A stretch of DNA of 64,000 nt from Pseudalgibacter alginicilyticus (GTDB taxonomy: Bacteria > Bacteroidota > Bacteroidia > Flavobacteriales > Flavobacteriaceae), in contig NZ_CP012898.1 of the NCBI RefSeq assembly GCF_001310225.1, positions 2,046,001-2,110,000 of the forward strand, read 5' to 3'. Below are positions 1 to 9,036 of this stretch, piece by piece. The translations under genes and the position numbers were made by a program. Below the pieces are notes generated by a model. That model ran no database searches. It had not been told where the DNA came from and saw nothing but the letters and a program-made list of their open reading frames with translations. Positions within the stretch are counted from its first letter, which is position 1. Each line of letters starts with the position of its first letter.

Positions 1-608
1 CAATCAAAAGCACGAACAAAAGCAAATTCTTCTTCGTAAACCCAATCAGTTATACCATTTATTATTTTATTCTTTTCACCATCAAAAGTAACTTGCGTGG
101 TTTTACCAGAGTTTAAATCCTTTATAAATAAATTATTATTTAAAACAAATGCTACTTTATTTCCGTTTGGTGAAAAAGTTGGCTCCTGAATTTTTTCTTC
201 AGAAATTAAGGTTAATGACTTGTCAAGAATATTATAAACATAATAATCCCCTAATGATGAACGCCGATAAATAGGCTCTTGATTAGTTACTAAAATAATT
301 TTTTGCTCATCATTACTAAAATTATAATCTGAAAAATAAGCCATTTCGTCCAAATTTGAAGAACTTACCAGCGTTTTTACTTTTTGGAGCGTATTATAGT
401 CATACAGATCAATAGAAGTACTTCTTGAAGCTCTATCAAAATTCAAAACCGCATATTGTTGCCCATTTGACATGGAGTGTAAAGCATCCATTCCATCTGT
501 CCTAAATTCACCATTCCATATAGCTTCTAAGCTAATAACCTCTGTTTGAGCCGTTAAAATAGATGTAAAAAAAAGAAGAATGTAAAAGGAGTATTTTTGG
601 TATTTCAT
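1..608 (-). CDS. S9 family peptidase, DPP-IV type (partial, N-terminal part only)
   Basis: The frame read leftwards from the ATG at 608 stays open to the window edge, so only about the first 200 residues are present. It begins with a hydrophobic signal peptide (MKYQKY, then a run of F/I/L residues, then LTAQ) and continues as the beta-propeller domain found at the N-terminus of prolyl peptidases of family S9. The stretch NGITDWVYEEEF near the window edge is the characteristic DPP-IV propeller motif with the double Glu that binds the substrate amino terminus. The catalytic alpha/beta hydrolase domain lies outside the window. These enzymes remove dipeptides after proline in the periplasm. It is divergent from the mevalonate pair on its right. 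Family assignment is firm; exact substrate is not known. Confidence 0.85.
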   Translation of the reverse strand, partial: MKYQKYSFYILLFFTSILTAQTEVISLEAIWNGEFRTDGMDALHSMSNGQQYAVLNFDRASRSTSIDLYDYNTLQKVKTLVSSSNLDEMAYFSDYNFSNDEQKIILVTNQEPIYRRSSLGDYYVYNILDKSLTLISEEKIQEPTFSPNGNKVAFVLNNNLFIKDLNSGKTTQVTFDGEKNKIINGITDWVYEEEFAFVRAFD

Positions 609-745
609 TAAAAACTTTTATTTCAAAAAAATAAATCTTGTATATTAAAAACAAGATAAACATTAAGATTTTTAAAGGCTAAATATACATATTTTAAATA
701 TATTAAAAACCTCTAAATTCAAATCAAAACAAGTTTATAGTATCT
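609..745. other. Divergent intergenic region with a small inverted repeat
   Basis: This AT-rich gap separates the peptidase from HMG-CoA reductase. A 7-bp inverted repeat, ATCTTGT at 635-641 and ACAAGAT at 651-657, sits about 30 bp upstream of the peptidase start. It could be an operator or chance in AT-rich DNA. Confidence 0.3.
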
Positions 746-748
746 TTG
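741..748 (+). promoter_or_regulatory. Bacteroidota -7 box for HMG-CoA reductase
   Basis: TATCTTTG matches the TAnnTTTG -7 consensus of Bacteroidota. It lies 25 bp upstream of the ATG at 773. No clear TTG -33 element is visible. The box contains the TTG triplet at 746, which therefore is promoter and not a start codon. Confidence 0.5.
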
Positions 749-772
749 CTCATCAAAAAAACTTTTAAATTA

Positions 773-2095
773 ATGAGCGCTTCTATCTCTGGATTTTCCA
801 AACTTTCAAAAACTAAAAAAATCGACTGGATTGTTGATACTTACTTTTCAAATTCTGAAGACGCAAAAAGTATATTAAAACAATATTGGAACAATGATGT
901 TAAACTCCAGCAACTACATGACGAGTTTATTGAAAACACCATTTCAAATTACTATTTGCCGTTTGGAGTAGCTCCAAATTTTTTAATCAATAAAAAAATA
1001 TACACCATTCCTATGGCCATAGAAGAGAGTTCTGTGGTGGCTGCTGCCAGTAAAGCTGCTAAATTTTGGATGGACAGAGGAGGTTTTAAAACCAAAGTCA
1101 TTTCTACAACTAAAATCGGTCAAGTACATTTTATGTTTTATGGGAATGTTGATAAACTAAAAAAATTTTTCAAGACTGTTAAACCCAAACTTATTAAAGA
1201 CGTTGCTTCCATTACTAAAAACATGGAAAAACGCGGTGGTGGTATTATTGATATTGAACTTCGGGACAAAACAAAAGACATTAATGGATATTACCAATTA
1301 CATGTGTCATTTGAAACCTTAGATGCCATGGGCGCAAATTTTATCAACTCCTGTTTAGAGCAATTTGCTAAAACATTTAAAAATGAAGGATTACTATTTG
1401 ATGGTTTTTCTGAAGAAGAAAAAAACATTAAAATTGTTATGAGTATTTTATCAAACTATGTTCCCGATTGTTTGGTACGCGCTGAGGTAAGTTGTAAAGT
1501 AGAAGACTTAAATGAAGATAAAAACATAACCGCTGAAGAATATGCCTCTAAATTTATTCAGGCTGTTAATATTGCCGAAGTTGAACCTTATCGTGCCGTT
1601 ACTCATAATAAAGGCATTATGAATGGCATTGACGCCGTAGTATTAGCCACTGGAAATGATTTTAGAGCTATAGAAGCAGGCGTACATGCCTATGCCTCCA
1701 GACATGGAAAATACAGTAGTTTATCACATGCGAAAGTAGAAAATGGCATCTTTACATTTTGGATGGAAATTCCATTGGCTTTAGGAACTGTGGGAGGGCT
1801 TACAGGCTTACACCCGTTAGTAAAACTGGCATTGGAATTGCTACACCATCCATCTGCCAAGGAATTGATGCAAATTGTAGCAGTAGCAGGATTGGCACAA
1901 AATTTTGCAGCCTTACGCTCCCTTACTACCACAGGTATTCAAGAAGGACATATGAAAATGCATTTGATGAATATTTTAAATCAACTTGAAGCTAATAATG
2001 AAGAAAAGCAAATTATAATAGAGCGGTTTAAAACCCAGGCGATTTCTCATAGTGCTGTAGTAGATGCCATTCATAATTTAAGAACTAAGAATTAA
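773..2095 (+). CDS. mvaA: Hydroxymethylglutaryl-CoA reductase, class II
   Basis: This enzyme makes mevalonate from HMG-CoA, the committed step of the mevalonate isoprenoid route. Class II features are visible: ENTISNYYLPFGVAPNF at about residues 54-70, the substrate-binding EESSVVAAASKAA at 84-96 with the catalytic Glu, DAMGAN in the middle, the THNKGIMNGIDA region that carries the catalytic Lys and Asp, and a late EGHM with the catalytic His. The length of 440 aa fits class II enzymes. I chose the ATG at 773 rather than the in-frame TTG at 746 because the TTG lies inside a -7 promoter box and the sequence from 773 aligns with the normal N-terminus. The next gene, a GHMP kinase, follows after 7 bp and probably shares the transcript. 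Confidence 0.93.
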   Translation: MSASISGFSKLSKTKKIDWIVDTYFSNSEDAKSILKQYWNNDVKLQQLHDEFIENTISNYYLPFGVAPNFLINKKIYTIPMAIEESSVVAAASKAAKFWMDRGGFKTKVISTTKIGQVHFMFYGNVDKLKKFFKTVKPKLIKDVASITKNMEKRGGGIIDIELRDKTKDINGYYQLHVSFETLDAMGANFINSCLEQFAKTFKNEGLLFDGFSEEEKNIKIVMSILSNYVPDCLVRAEVSCKVEDLNEDKNITAEEYASKFIQAVNIAEVEPYRAVTHNKGIMNGIDAVVLATGNDFRAIEAGVHAYASRHGKYSSLSHAKVENGIFTFWMEIPLALGTVGGLTGLHPLVKLALELLHHPSAKELMQIVAVAGLAQNFAALRSLTTTGIQEGHMKMHLMNILNQLEANNEEKQIIIERFKTQAISHSAVVDAIHNLRTKN

Positions 2096-2102
2096 ATTAA
2101 AA

Positions 2103-3008
2103 GTGAAACGTTTTAATAGTCACGGAAAATTATTGCTTACTGGTGAATATGTGGTACTTGATGGTGCCTTATCATTAGCTATTCCCACCAAATTCGGTCA
2201 ATCTTTAACGGCTACACCTATTAACGAACCGAAACTCATTTGGAAAAGTTATGATGAGGAAGGACAGATTTGGTTTGAAAACACATTCTTAGTTGATGAA
2301 ATTACCGATTCTAAACACCCTGTTAATGACATTAATAGCAGACTTATACAAATATTAAATGCTGTAAAACAATTAAACCCAAATTTTTTAAATTCTGATA
2401 ACGGATACAAAGTTATCACCACATTAGATTTCCCTAAAAACTGGGGACTAGGCACTTCTTCAACATTAATAAACAACTTAGCACAATGGGCACAAGTAGA
2501 CGCCTATAAATTATTAGAATTAACTTTTGGTGGCAGTGGCTACGATATTGCTTGCGCACAAAACAACAATCCGATTAGTTATCAATTAAACCAAGGAACA
2601 CCCGTTGTAAAACAAATTAATTTCAATCCTGCTTTTAAAGAACATCTTTATTTTGTCTACCTCAACAAAAAGCAAAACAGCCGAGATGGGATTGCTCATT
2701 ACAAAGCAAATAAAGGTAATATAGTTTCTTATATTTCTGAAATTAGTCATATTACTACAGAAATGAGTTCTTCAACTAATTTACATGATTTTGAAAAACT
2801 TATAAATTTGCATGAAACAATTATATCTAAAATAACAAAACAAATACCTGTTAAATCACTTCTATTTCAAGATTTTGCAGGGCAAATAAAAAGCTTGGGG
2901 GCTTGGGGAGGCGATTTTATATTAGCAACTTCAAAAAACAATCCAACCTCTTATTTTAAGAACAAGGGACATGATACTGTTATTTCTTTTAAGGATATGA
3001 TTTTGTAA
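2103..3008 (+). CDS. GHMP-family kinase, likely mevalonate-pathway kinase
   Basis: A 301-aa GHMP kinase. It starts with FNSHGKLLLTGEYVVLDGA, the family's substrate-binding N-terminus, has the ATP-binding motif as PKNWGLGTSSTLINNLAQW (about residues 114-132) and GSGYDIACA further on, and ends with a small GAWGGDF motif typical of the C-terminal domain. The start is GTG. Because it follows HMG-CoA reductase by 7 bp, a role as mevalonate or phosphomevalonate kinase is likely, but GHMP kinases of this flavobacterial group are hard to assign to one step from sequence. The gene ends just before a strong bidirectional hairpin terminator. Confidence 0.82.
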   Translation: MKRFNSHGKLLLTGEYVVLDGALSLAIPTKFGQSLTATPINEPKLIWKSYDEEGQIWFENTFLVDEITDSKHPVNDINSRLIQILNAVKQLNPNFLNSDNGYKVITTLDFPKNWGLGTSSTLINNLAQWAQVDAYKLLELTFGGSGYDIACAQNNNPISYQLNQGTPVVKQINFNPAFKEHLYFVYLNKKQNSRDGIAHYKANKGNIVSYISEISHITTEMSSSTNLHDFEKLINLHETIISKITKQIPVKSLLFQDFAGQIKSLGAWGGDFILATSKNNPTSYFKNKGHDTVISFKDMIL

Positions 3009-3136
3009 ACGTACAACTCTAACTTTTTCCTTTCAACAACAATAAATTGATTATTCAAATAAAACCTCTGTCAACAATTGAAAGAAAAATCCAAAACCAA
3101 TGAGATTCCACACACCATGTAAAAACAAATAAAAAA

Positions 3137-3165
3137 AAAGCCTCGTTAATTCGAGGCTTTTTCTT
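3137..3165. terminator. Bidirectional intrinsic terminator
   Basis: Stem AAAGCCTCG (3137-3145) and CGAGGCTTT (3152-3160) with loop ttaatt. A-run on the left and T-rich run on the right serve both strands, ending the convergent GHMP kinase and foldase genes. Confidence 0.85.
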
Positions 3166-3180
3166 TCTTAACACGGAATT

Positions 3181-5307
3181 TTATTGAACTTGCGACTTAG
3201 CTCTATTATCTTCAATATCTGCGGCTTCTTTTAAAGCGTTATAAAGTTTTGAACTTACCACATTTGATTTTTGTGCCTCTACTTGATTCGCATAAGACTG
3301 ATAGTTATCTAAAACAACAGCTGGCTCTATTTTAGTTACTTTAATCATATATACACCATTATTCCCATCAATCAAATTAGAAGTTTCTCCTTCTTTTAAA
3401 GCAAATGCAGCACCTACAACCAATGGTTCTCTACCTGCACCAGAAAGTGTTGGGTTTTTCATGTTTATTGCAGAAGCAGATCTTACTGAAGTTTTTTCTG
3501 CCTTTGCTAAATCCTCTAGTGTTGTTGCAGAAATTCTATCTCTAATAATTTCTGCTTTTTTCTCTTTTCTAATAGCAGGAATTGCAGTTGCTTTAGCTTC
3601 TTCAACAGACATTAATCCCGCTTCATGCTTAGCTACTAATTGCACTATTGCATATCCTCCAGACACATTAAAACGCTTAACTTTACCTACCTTAACATCT
3701 TCTTCAAAAGCCCATCTTACTATCGGTCTTTGATTACCTATACCTGGAATATTTTCATCCAAAACTTTAATACCGTTAACGGGACGGGCAGAATAATTAT
3801 TTTCGTTAGCTACCTCGTCAAAATCTTTTTCAGTTACAGCTATTTCAAAATTAGATGCATCTCTAAAAACTTTTGAAATAGTTGCTTCTGAAGGCTCTAT
3901 TTTTCTTGCAATTGTAGCAACTTTTATAGCGCGTTGTATATTTTTCTGATCTTGTATGTCGATAATATGAAAGCCAAAGACGGTTTCTACTACTCCAATA
4001 TCACCTTTACTTTGTTGAAAACAAAAGTCATTAAATTCAGGAACCATTCTTCCTGAAGTAAAATAACCTAAATCACCTCCTTTTTGAGCACTACCTGTAT
4101 CTGCCGAAAGCTCTTCGGCTATAGCAGCAAACTTAGACTTGTTAGATTTAAAAATAGCCAATAAACTATCTGCTTGACGCTTAGCCTCCTCTTTTGGCAA
4201 TGCCGTTTCTGTTGCAGAACGCGATCCTATAAAAGGTATTAAAATATGTCTAGCTTGAACTGAATCTGGCTGTTTAGTAACATCAATTACTTTTGTTATT
4301 TTATAATAGCCATTGTCTTTATATGCCCCGTAAATACCACCTACATTCAAATCAAAAATACTATCCGCTGCTACAGTTGGCAACCCTGACTTGAACACAA
4401 AACGATCTTCAAACTTGATATCTGAATGACTATTAACAAATCCTTCATTATCAGTTGTGTTTTTAAAACCTATTACCGTTTCACTTGCTTTAGCCGCTTG
4501 ATTATACTCTTCTTTATCATTTAACAAGCTTTCTACTTCAGCTTTTATTGCATTTTCATCTTCAACAGTAGCCATTTCTTTAAATTCAATATATCTAATA
4601 TCTCTAGACTCCTCAACTTTATATTGTTTTTCATTTTTAGAAATATAGCTTTTAATATCAGACGTAGTAACTTGCACTGTACTATCAATCACAGACGAAA
4701 AAGGGACTTGCACATATTGAACATCTACTTTATTGCCTTCTAACTTATGCTGTAATTCTCCTTCTGCTAAAGTTCCTGTTAACCCAGCTTTAACCATATT
4801 GTAATAGTTTTGCTGAAGTGCATTAGCTGCCAAAGATTTTTCATAATTAATCCAACTTTCATAACCTGCAGGAGACGTTTCTTTTAAATTGATTATGTAC
4901 TCATTCAATTTATTCTCATCAAACAAACCCGCTTCGTTTAAAAATTCAGGACTTGATGCTAAAGCTGTTTTTAGCAAATCACGCATTTGATCTTTTTCTA
5001 CAGTAATACCCAATTTTTCAAATTGAGTTTCCATAACTGCTTGACGTACTTCTTGATCCCAAACACGATTCATAACCTGCGAACTTGTAGCAGTTGCACC
5101 TGATTGTTGCTGAGCTACTTCTACTTTTTGAAGAAACTCTTCTCGTGTTATATCTTTTCCATTAATAGTCGCCACAATGTTTTGCGACTTAGCTATTAAA
5201 GCATCACTGTTTTGAAACAAATCTGCCAATACAAATGAGAATAGCGCCAACGCTATGATTAATATCAAAAAAAGAGAACGTTGTCTAATTTTATTTAAAA
5301 CTGCCAT
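3181..5307 (-). CDS. PpiD/SurA-like peptidylprolyl isomerase
   Basis: A 708-aa membrane-anchored periplasmic folding factor. The N-terminus (MAVLNKIRQRS, then about 20 hydrophobic residues to LADLF) is a single signal anchor, followed by a SurA-N-like chaperone region. A parvulin-type rotamase domain lies at about residues 350-455, marked by QARHILIPF, GGDLGYFTSGRMVPEFNDFCF and the closing VFGFHIIDI. A second degenerate parvulin-like segment with LKEGETSNLI and VYMIKVTKIEP lies near the C-terminus. The order anchor, SurA-N, rotamase is that of E. coli PpiD, so the inferred job is assisting outer-membrane protein folding. It is the last gene of the minus-strand envelope block but is separated from its upstream neighbour by 228 bp and probably has its own promoter. 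Confidence 0.88.
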   Translation of the reverse strand: MAVLNKIRQRSLFLILIIALALFSFVLADLFQNSDALIAKSQNIVATINGKDITREEFLQKVEVAQQQSGATATSSQVMNRVWDQEVRQAVMETQFEKLGITVEKDQMRDLLKTALASSPEFLNEAGLFDENKLNEYIINLKETSPAGYESWINYEKSLAANALQQNYYNMVKAGLTGTLAEGELQHKLEGNKVDVQYVQVPFSSVIDSTVQVTTSDIKSYISKNEKQYKVEESRDIRYIEFKEMATVEDENAIKAEVESLLNDKEEYNQAAKASETVIGFKNTTDNEGFVNSHSDIKFEDRFVFKSGLPTVAADSIFDLNVGGIYGAYKDNGYYKITKVIDVTKQPDSVQARHILIPFIGSRSATETALPKEEAKRQADSLLAIFKSNKSKFAAIAEELSADTGSAQKGGDLGYFTSGRMVPEFNDFCFQQSKGDIGVVETVFGFHIIDIQDQKNIQRAIKVATIARKIEPSEATISKVFRDASNFEIAVTEKDFDEVANENNYSARPVNGIKVLDENIPGIGNQRPIVRWAFEEDVKVGKVKRFNVSGGYAIVQLVAKHEAGLMSVEEAKATAIPAIRKEKKAEIIRDRISATTLEDLAKAEKTSVRSASAINMKNPTLSGAGREPLVVGAAFALKEGETSNLIDGNNGVYMIKVTKIEPAVVLDNYQSYANQVEAQKSNVVSSKLYNALKEAADIEDNRAKSQVQ

Positions 5308-5535
5308 GGGTTATTTAAATTTATAAAAACTATAAGTTTGTGTTTGTTTTTTATTTTCTGCTAAACAAAATAATGTCCGCGAAAATACCATTTTACATTT
5401 AATAATAAAAGGGTTATTTTGTATTTGTTTATCCTTAAAATAGACTTCCGTTTCCCTTAGCTTTACATTTGTTGTTAAGTTATATTATAATTAACTTGAA
5501 AACTACAAATTTTCTTAAACACTAAAACTAATAAA

Positions 5536-6825
5536 CTAATCTTCTTGCAAAAGCCTCAATTCTACTAAATTAATTTTTGTGTTTGTAGCTTCTAATATTG
5601 TAAACTGAAACGCTTCAATAATAACTACTTCATTTTTAGTAGGAATCTCTTCTGTAGCATTTACAATCAATCCGCCAAGCGTTCCATAATTTTCACTTTC
5701 AGGAAGATTAATCTTATAGGTTTCATTAATATAATCTACATCCAAACGGGCTGAAAATTTAAAAACATTTTCCTCGAGTTGTTCTTCTATTAACACAATA
5801 GTATCGTGCTCATCTTCAATTTCACCAAAAAGTTCTTCAACAATGTCTTCCACTGTCATAATTCCTGAAGTACCTCCATATTCGTCCAAAACTACGGCAA
5901 TACTTTTCCGCTTTTTTATAAGTACATTAAGTACATCATTAATCAACACGGTTTCAGGAACAAATTCTACCGGCAATATAATAGATTGTATACTTTTTGG
6001 TTTTTTAAACAGTTCAAATGAGTGTACATAACCTAAAATATCATCAATAGTATCTTTATAAACCAATATTTTTGTACAACCAGATTCTGTAAAAAGTGCA
6101 TTTAGCGTTTTAATGCTTTCACTTTTTTCAACAGCAATAATTTCGGTACGTGGCACCATTACATCCCGTGCTTTAACTTCAGAAAACTCCAACGCATTTT
6201 GAAAAATCTGTATTTCAGTATCTACATCTTCATGCGCCTCTACAGATTCCATTTGCTCACTAATATAATGCCCAAGTTCTACCTTAGTAAAAGCCATTTG
6301 TATTTGATCGCCTTCGGTTTTAAAAAAAAGTTTTAAAACCGTATCTGATATCCAAATAACAAAGTCTGAAACCCCGGAAAACAACACATAAAATACATAG
6401 GCGGGTATTGCTAATAATTTTAGCAAGCTATTAGAATAAATTTGAAAAAACACTTTTGGCAAAAACTCTGCCGTTATTAAAATAACTAAAGTTGAAATAA
6501 TCGTTTGAGTTAACAAACTTAAATCTGTTAGTATGTAGTTTACAAAACTAGACGACGCTGGAAGCAGGGTTTGAAACTTTTCAACAAGCAGATCACCCAT
6601 AAAGAACCCATAAACAACTAAAGCTATATTATTACCAATTAGCATGGTTGCAATAAATTTTGAAGGTCTAGCAGTTAGTTTGGAAAGCACTTTTGCCAAA
6701 ACTCCCTCTTGCATTTTCTCAATTTCGATATGAATTTTGTTTGAAGAGACATAAGCAATCTCCATACCCGAAAAAAAGGCTGAAAGTAATAAGGATACGA
6801 TTATAATAACAACCACAAGACTCAT
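5536..6825 (-). CDS. CNNM/CorC (hemolysin-family) membrane protein with CBS pair
   Basis: A 429-aa protein with the three-part structure of the CNNM/CorC family: a DUF21 membrane domain with about four hydrophobic segments (residues 1-150), a tandem CBS domain (about 200-325, including VMVPRTEIIAVE and LDEYGGTSGIMTVEDIVEELFGEI), and a CorC/HlyC C-terminal domain (about 340-425, with LPESENYGTLGGLIV). Such proteins are implicated in Mg2+/Na+ transport or homeostasis; the name hemolysin is historical. The start directly abuts the stop of the small upstream gene, so the two are translationally linked. A relative in this phylum is gliding protein GldE, but nothing here indicates a gliding role specifically. 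Confidence 0.88.
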   Translation of the reverse strand: MSLVVVIIIVSLLLSAFFSGMEIAYVSSNKIHIEIEKMQEGVLAKVLSKLTARPSKFIATMLIGNNIALVVYGFFMGDLLVEKFQTLLPASSSFVNYILTDLSLLTQTIISTLVILITAEFLPKVFFQIYSNSLLKLLAIPAYVFYVLFSGVSDFVIWISDTVLKLFFKTEGDQIQMAFTKVELGHYISEQMESVEAHEDVDTEIQIFQNALEFSEVKARDVMVPRTEIIAVEKSESIKTLNALFTESGCTKILVYKDTIDDILGYVHSFELFKKPKSIQSIILPVEFVPETVLINDVLNVLIKKRKSIAVVLDEYGGTSGIMTVEDIVEELFGEIEDEHDTIVLIEEQLEENVFKFSARLDVDYINETYKINLPESENYGTLGGLIVNATEEIPTKNEVVIIEAFQFTILEATNTKINLVELRLLQED

Positions 6826-7020
6826 TTATTTTGAATCGTCTTTATTGTCAAATTTTTTATAAAATTTTCTTCTAAAAAAAAACATAAATAACGCCGTAGC
6901 CCCTAACAGTATAGAAGGATAGGCTACAGTTGCTGTATTTGCCCATTTGGATACAGCATCATAAAAAAAAAGTAAAGCAAATATTAGATAGGCGTACTGA
7001 AAATATTTTTGATATTTCAT
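6826..7020 (-). CDS. Small two-helix membrane protein, unknown function
   Basis: A 64-aa protein with two hydrophobic segments (about residues 9-25 and 34-49) separated by a short loop, and a basic, charged tail (RRKFYKKFDNKDDSK). I do not recognise a named domain. It lies between lptC and the CNNM gene on the same strand, its stop abuts the start of the CNNM gene, and such small membrane ORFs are common at this position in flavobacteria. The tight coupling and clean start with MKYQKYFQYAYLIF support a real gene. Function unknown. Confidence 0.65.
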   Translation of the reverse strand: MKYQKYFQYAYLIFALLFFYDAVSKWANTATVAYPSILLGATALFMFFFRRKFYKKFDNKDDSK

Positions 7021-7079
7021 CGGTATGTATTTATGGGGTAAAGATACTCAAAATTGAGAATACACAGATGGTTTTTCAA

Positions 7080-7634
7080 CTATTCATTAAGTGTTATGAT
7101 ACCATTTATTTCTAAAACCTCCGCTTGACTAAATTCTTTATCAGAATCAAAACCATTGCCATTAATTAAGTCTGTGCCCGTTCTAAATTTTACAGGCTTA
7201 TTGGTAAAAACCCACTGTTTAATTTTATCAAAAAATAATTGTTCGGCAAACAAAGTATCCTTGGTTTCTGTTGACAAAACAACATTCCCTTGCAAATCTG
7301 TTAAACCTGTTTTATCATAAATGATAGCATAATCAGATCGGATAGTTGTTTTTTGATTTTTAGAATCAAACAACTCTAAATGCATACCATCTGGAAATTC
7401 ATTAAAAGCAAAATCCCTGTTTGAATAATCTATCATTTTAGGACTTGTAAGAATCGATTCTACCTTACCTGAATCTATGTGTTTAAGTATTATATTTTCA
7501 GCAACACCTATAGGTTCATTATCTGAAATGCCAATTTGTTGCACTTCTTTCAGTCTATTATCGCATGAAAAAAACATAGTCACCGCAATTACGGTGACTA
7601 TGTTAAATATATGATATTTTAAAAAAAGTTTCAT
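7080..7634 (-). CDS. lptC: LPS export periplasmic protein LptC
   Basis: A 184-aa protein starting with a lipoprotein-like signal ending in FFSCDNRLKE, so it is probably lipid-anchored rather than held by a transmembrane helix. The remainder is the beta-jellyroll LptC/OstA fold, with sequence features such as SGKVESILTSPKMIDYSN, MHLELFD, TIRSDYAIIYDKTGLTDLQGNVVL and a closing NGNGFDSDKEF that are typical of Bacteroidota LptC. It accepts lipopolysaccharide from the LptB2FG transporter and passes it to LptA. It directly abuts the stop codon of the TPR gene upstream, consistent with a coaX-OMP-TPR-lptC operon. Confidence 0.85.
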   Translation of the reverse strand: MKLFLKYHIFNIVTVIAVTMFFSCDNRLKEVQQIGISDNEPIGVAENIILKHIDSGKVESILTSPKMIDYSNRDFAFNEFPDGMHLELFDSKNQKTTIRSDYAIIYDKTGLTDLQGNVVLSTETKDTLFAEQLFFDKIKQWVFTNKPVKFRTGTDLINGNGFDSDKEFSQAEVLEINGIITLNE

Positions 7635-9014
7635 TTATATACTAGGTACTGTAACACTAGCCCCTATCCAACATCCAATTTTTATAACTTGACCACCATT
7701 ACCTTGGGTAAAGATGTCTGATTTTGTTGGTGCTTTAGCTTCATAATTTTCTGCTGTTTGAGCAGCAGCTTTATTTAACGTTGGATCCACTCTTGATGCT
7801 TTTCTAGCCTCATCTGCAGCTAACCAAAATACCGCTCTTTTACTAAAAGCATCGTCACCACAACTATTAGCACTTGAAGCATACATCCCTGCAATAGCTA
7901 AATGTGGGTTCCCATTTGATGGATTGTATTTTAAGGCATCTCTAAAATAATTTCTTGCTGCAGAATAGTTTCCTCGTCCTTTTAATTTTAAACCAATTCT
8001 ATACGCTAATCTTGATTTCTTAAAGTGATCTGTTTCCAAATCAAGAGCTTGTTTATAAAACGCCATAGCTTCAGAAGACTTTTTCTCTTTATCTTTTAGG
8101 ATTCCTAAATAGAACGCTGAATTAGCTGACGGGCTTAAATCATGTAAGGCATTTACCAATTTAAAGAATAATGGATCATCTGTACATTCCTTTTCAGACA
8201 TTTTGCCAGCTGCACGTCTTAACCAAACTTCATCAGATTTATTTGCTTCAAAATCTTTTTCATATAAAGGAATTAAGTTTTCACAATTTGCCCTGTCTCC
8301 TAATTTTCTATCAATACCACTTGAAATTTGATCATAAGCCTTTAAATAACTTTCATAGTATGGCTTGTAACTAGTTTCTGTTTTTGTTAAAGGCGTTCCT
8401 GCTTCTTCCTTTTCAAAGATTTTATTTAAGTTTTCAGAATAGTTTTGTACTTCTTCTTCAACCTTTTCTGCTATATCATCATATTTATTAAATAATTCAG
8501 CATCTGTTTTCTTTTTAGCATCATATAATCCCACCATTAAAGAAAAATATGTATACAAGCTTTTAGGGTTTGTAAAAGTTGCCTTATCAGCCTTAAATGC
8601 AGCATCAAAACAATCGTATAATTCCTCATCAGTTTTTTCTAAATCGGCGTTATTATCATACATCAATTGACAAGCTTTAGCAGCATATTCTCCTTTTTTT
8701 GTTTTTTCGGGAAAATGCAACAATCTCTCTTCCCATAACTTCATCAAATCGTTGATAGCGGCCACTTTTTCTGCTCCAGTTGTATTTTCTATTTTATTAG
8801 ATAAAATAGCTTCCCCATCGGAATAAATAGCAATATTAAATTTAGGACACATTTTTCTAACCTCGCTCCATGGCTCTACTGCTGCTTCAAAGTTTTTACC
8901 TTTCACATATTCATGAAATATAGAAAGCTTTGTCATGCATTCTTCTTGCTGTGCAAAACTAACATTTGCGACCAAGAAAAATAAGGTTAATAATAAAGTA
9001 ATTTTTGTTTTCAT
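7635..9014 (-). CDS. Secreted tetratricopeptide-repeat protein
   Basis: A protein of about 459 aa with a signal peptide (MKTKITLLLTLFFLVANVSFAQ) and TPR-like helical repeats, best seen in the second half as AMAFYKQALDLE, RLAYRIGLKLKGRGNYSAARNYFRDALKYNPSNGNPHLA. The frame is open further upstream to 9059, but I chose the ATG at 9014: it puts the signal peptide at the N-terminus and leaves 22 bp to the upstream gene instead of an overlap. TPR proteins at this position are conserved between an outer-membrane protein gene and lptC in flavobacteria, which suggests an envelope assembly role; the partner is unknown. Confidence 0.82.
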   Translation of the reverse strand: MKTKITLLLTLFFLVANVSFAQQEECMTKLSIFHEYVKGKNFEAAVEPWSEVRKMCPKFNIAIYSDGEAILSNKIENTTGAEKVAAINDLMKLWEERLLHFPEKTKKGEYAAKACQLMYDNNADLEKTDEELYDCFDAAFKADKATFTNPKSLYTYFSLMVGLYDAKKKTDAELFNKYDDIAEKVEEEVQNYSENLNKIFEKEEAGTPLTKTETSYKPYYESYLKAYDQISSGIDRKLGDRANCENLIPLYEKDFEANKSDEVWLRRAAGKMSEKECTDDPLFFKLVNALHDLSPSANSAFYLGILKDKEKKSSEAMAFYKQALDLETDHFKKSRLAYRIGLKLKGRGNYSAARNYFRDALKYNPSNGNPHLAIAGMYASSANSCGDDAFSKRAVFWLAADEARKASRVDPTLNKAAAQTAENYEAKAPTKSDIFTQGNGGQVIKIGCWIGASVTVPSI

Positions 9015-9036
9015 GATATTCATTTTTTCACTATTG

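Noticed and set aside
5536-6825. Gliding-motility protein GldE
   Set aside because: GldE shares this CNNM/CorC architecture, but no gld genes are adjacent, so the general family name is safer.
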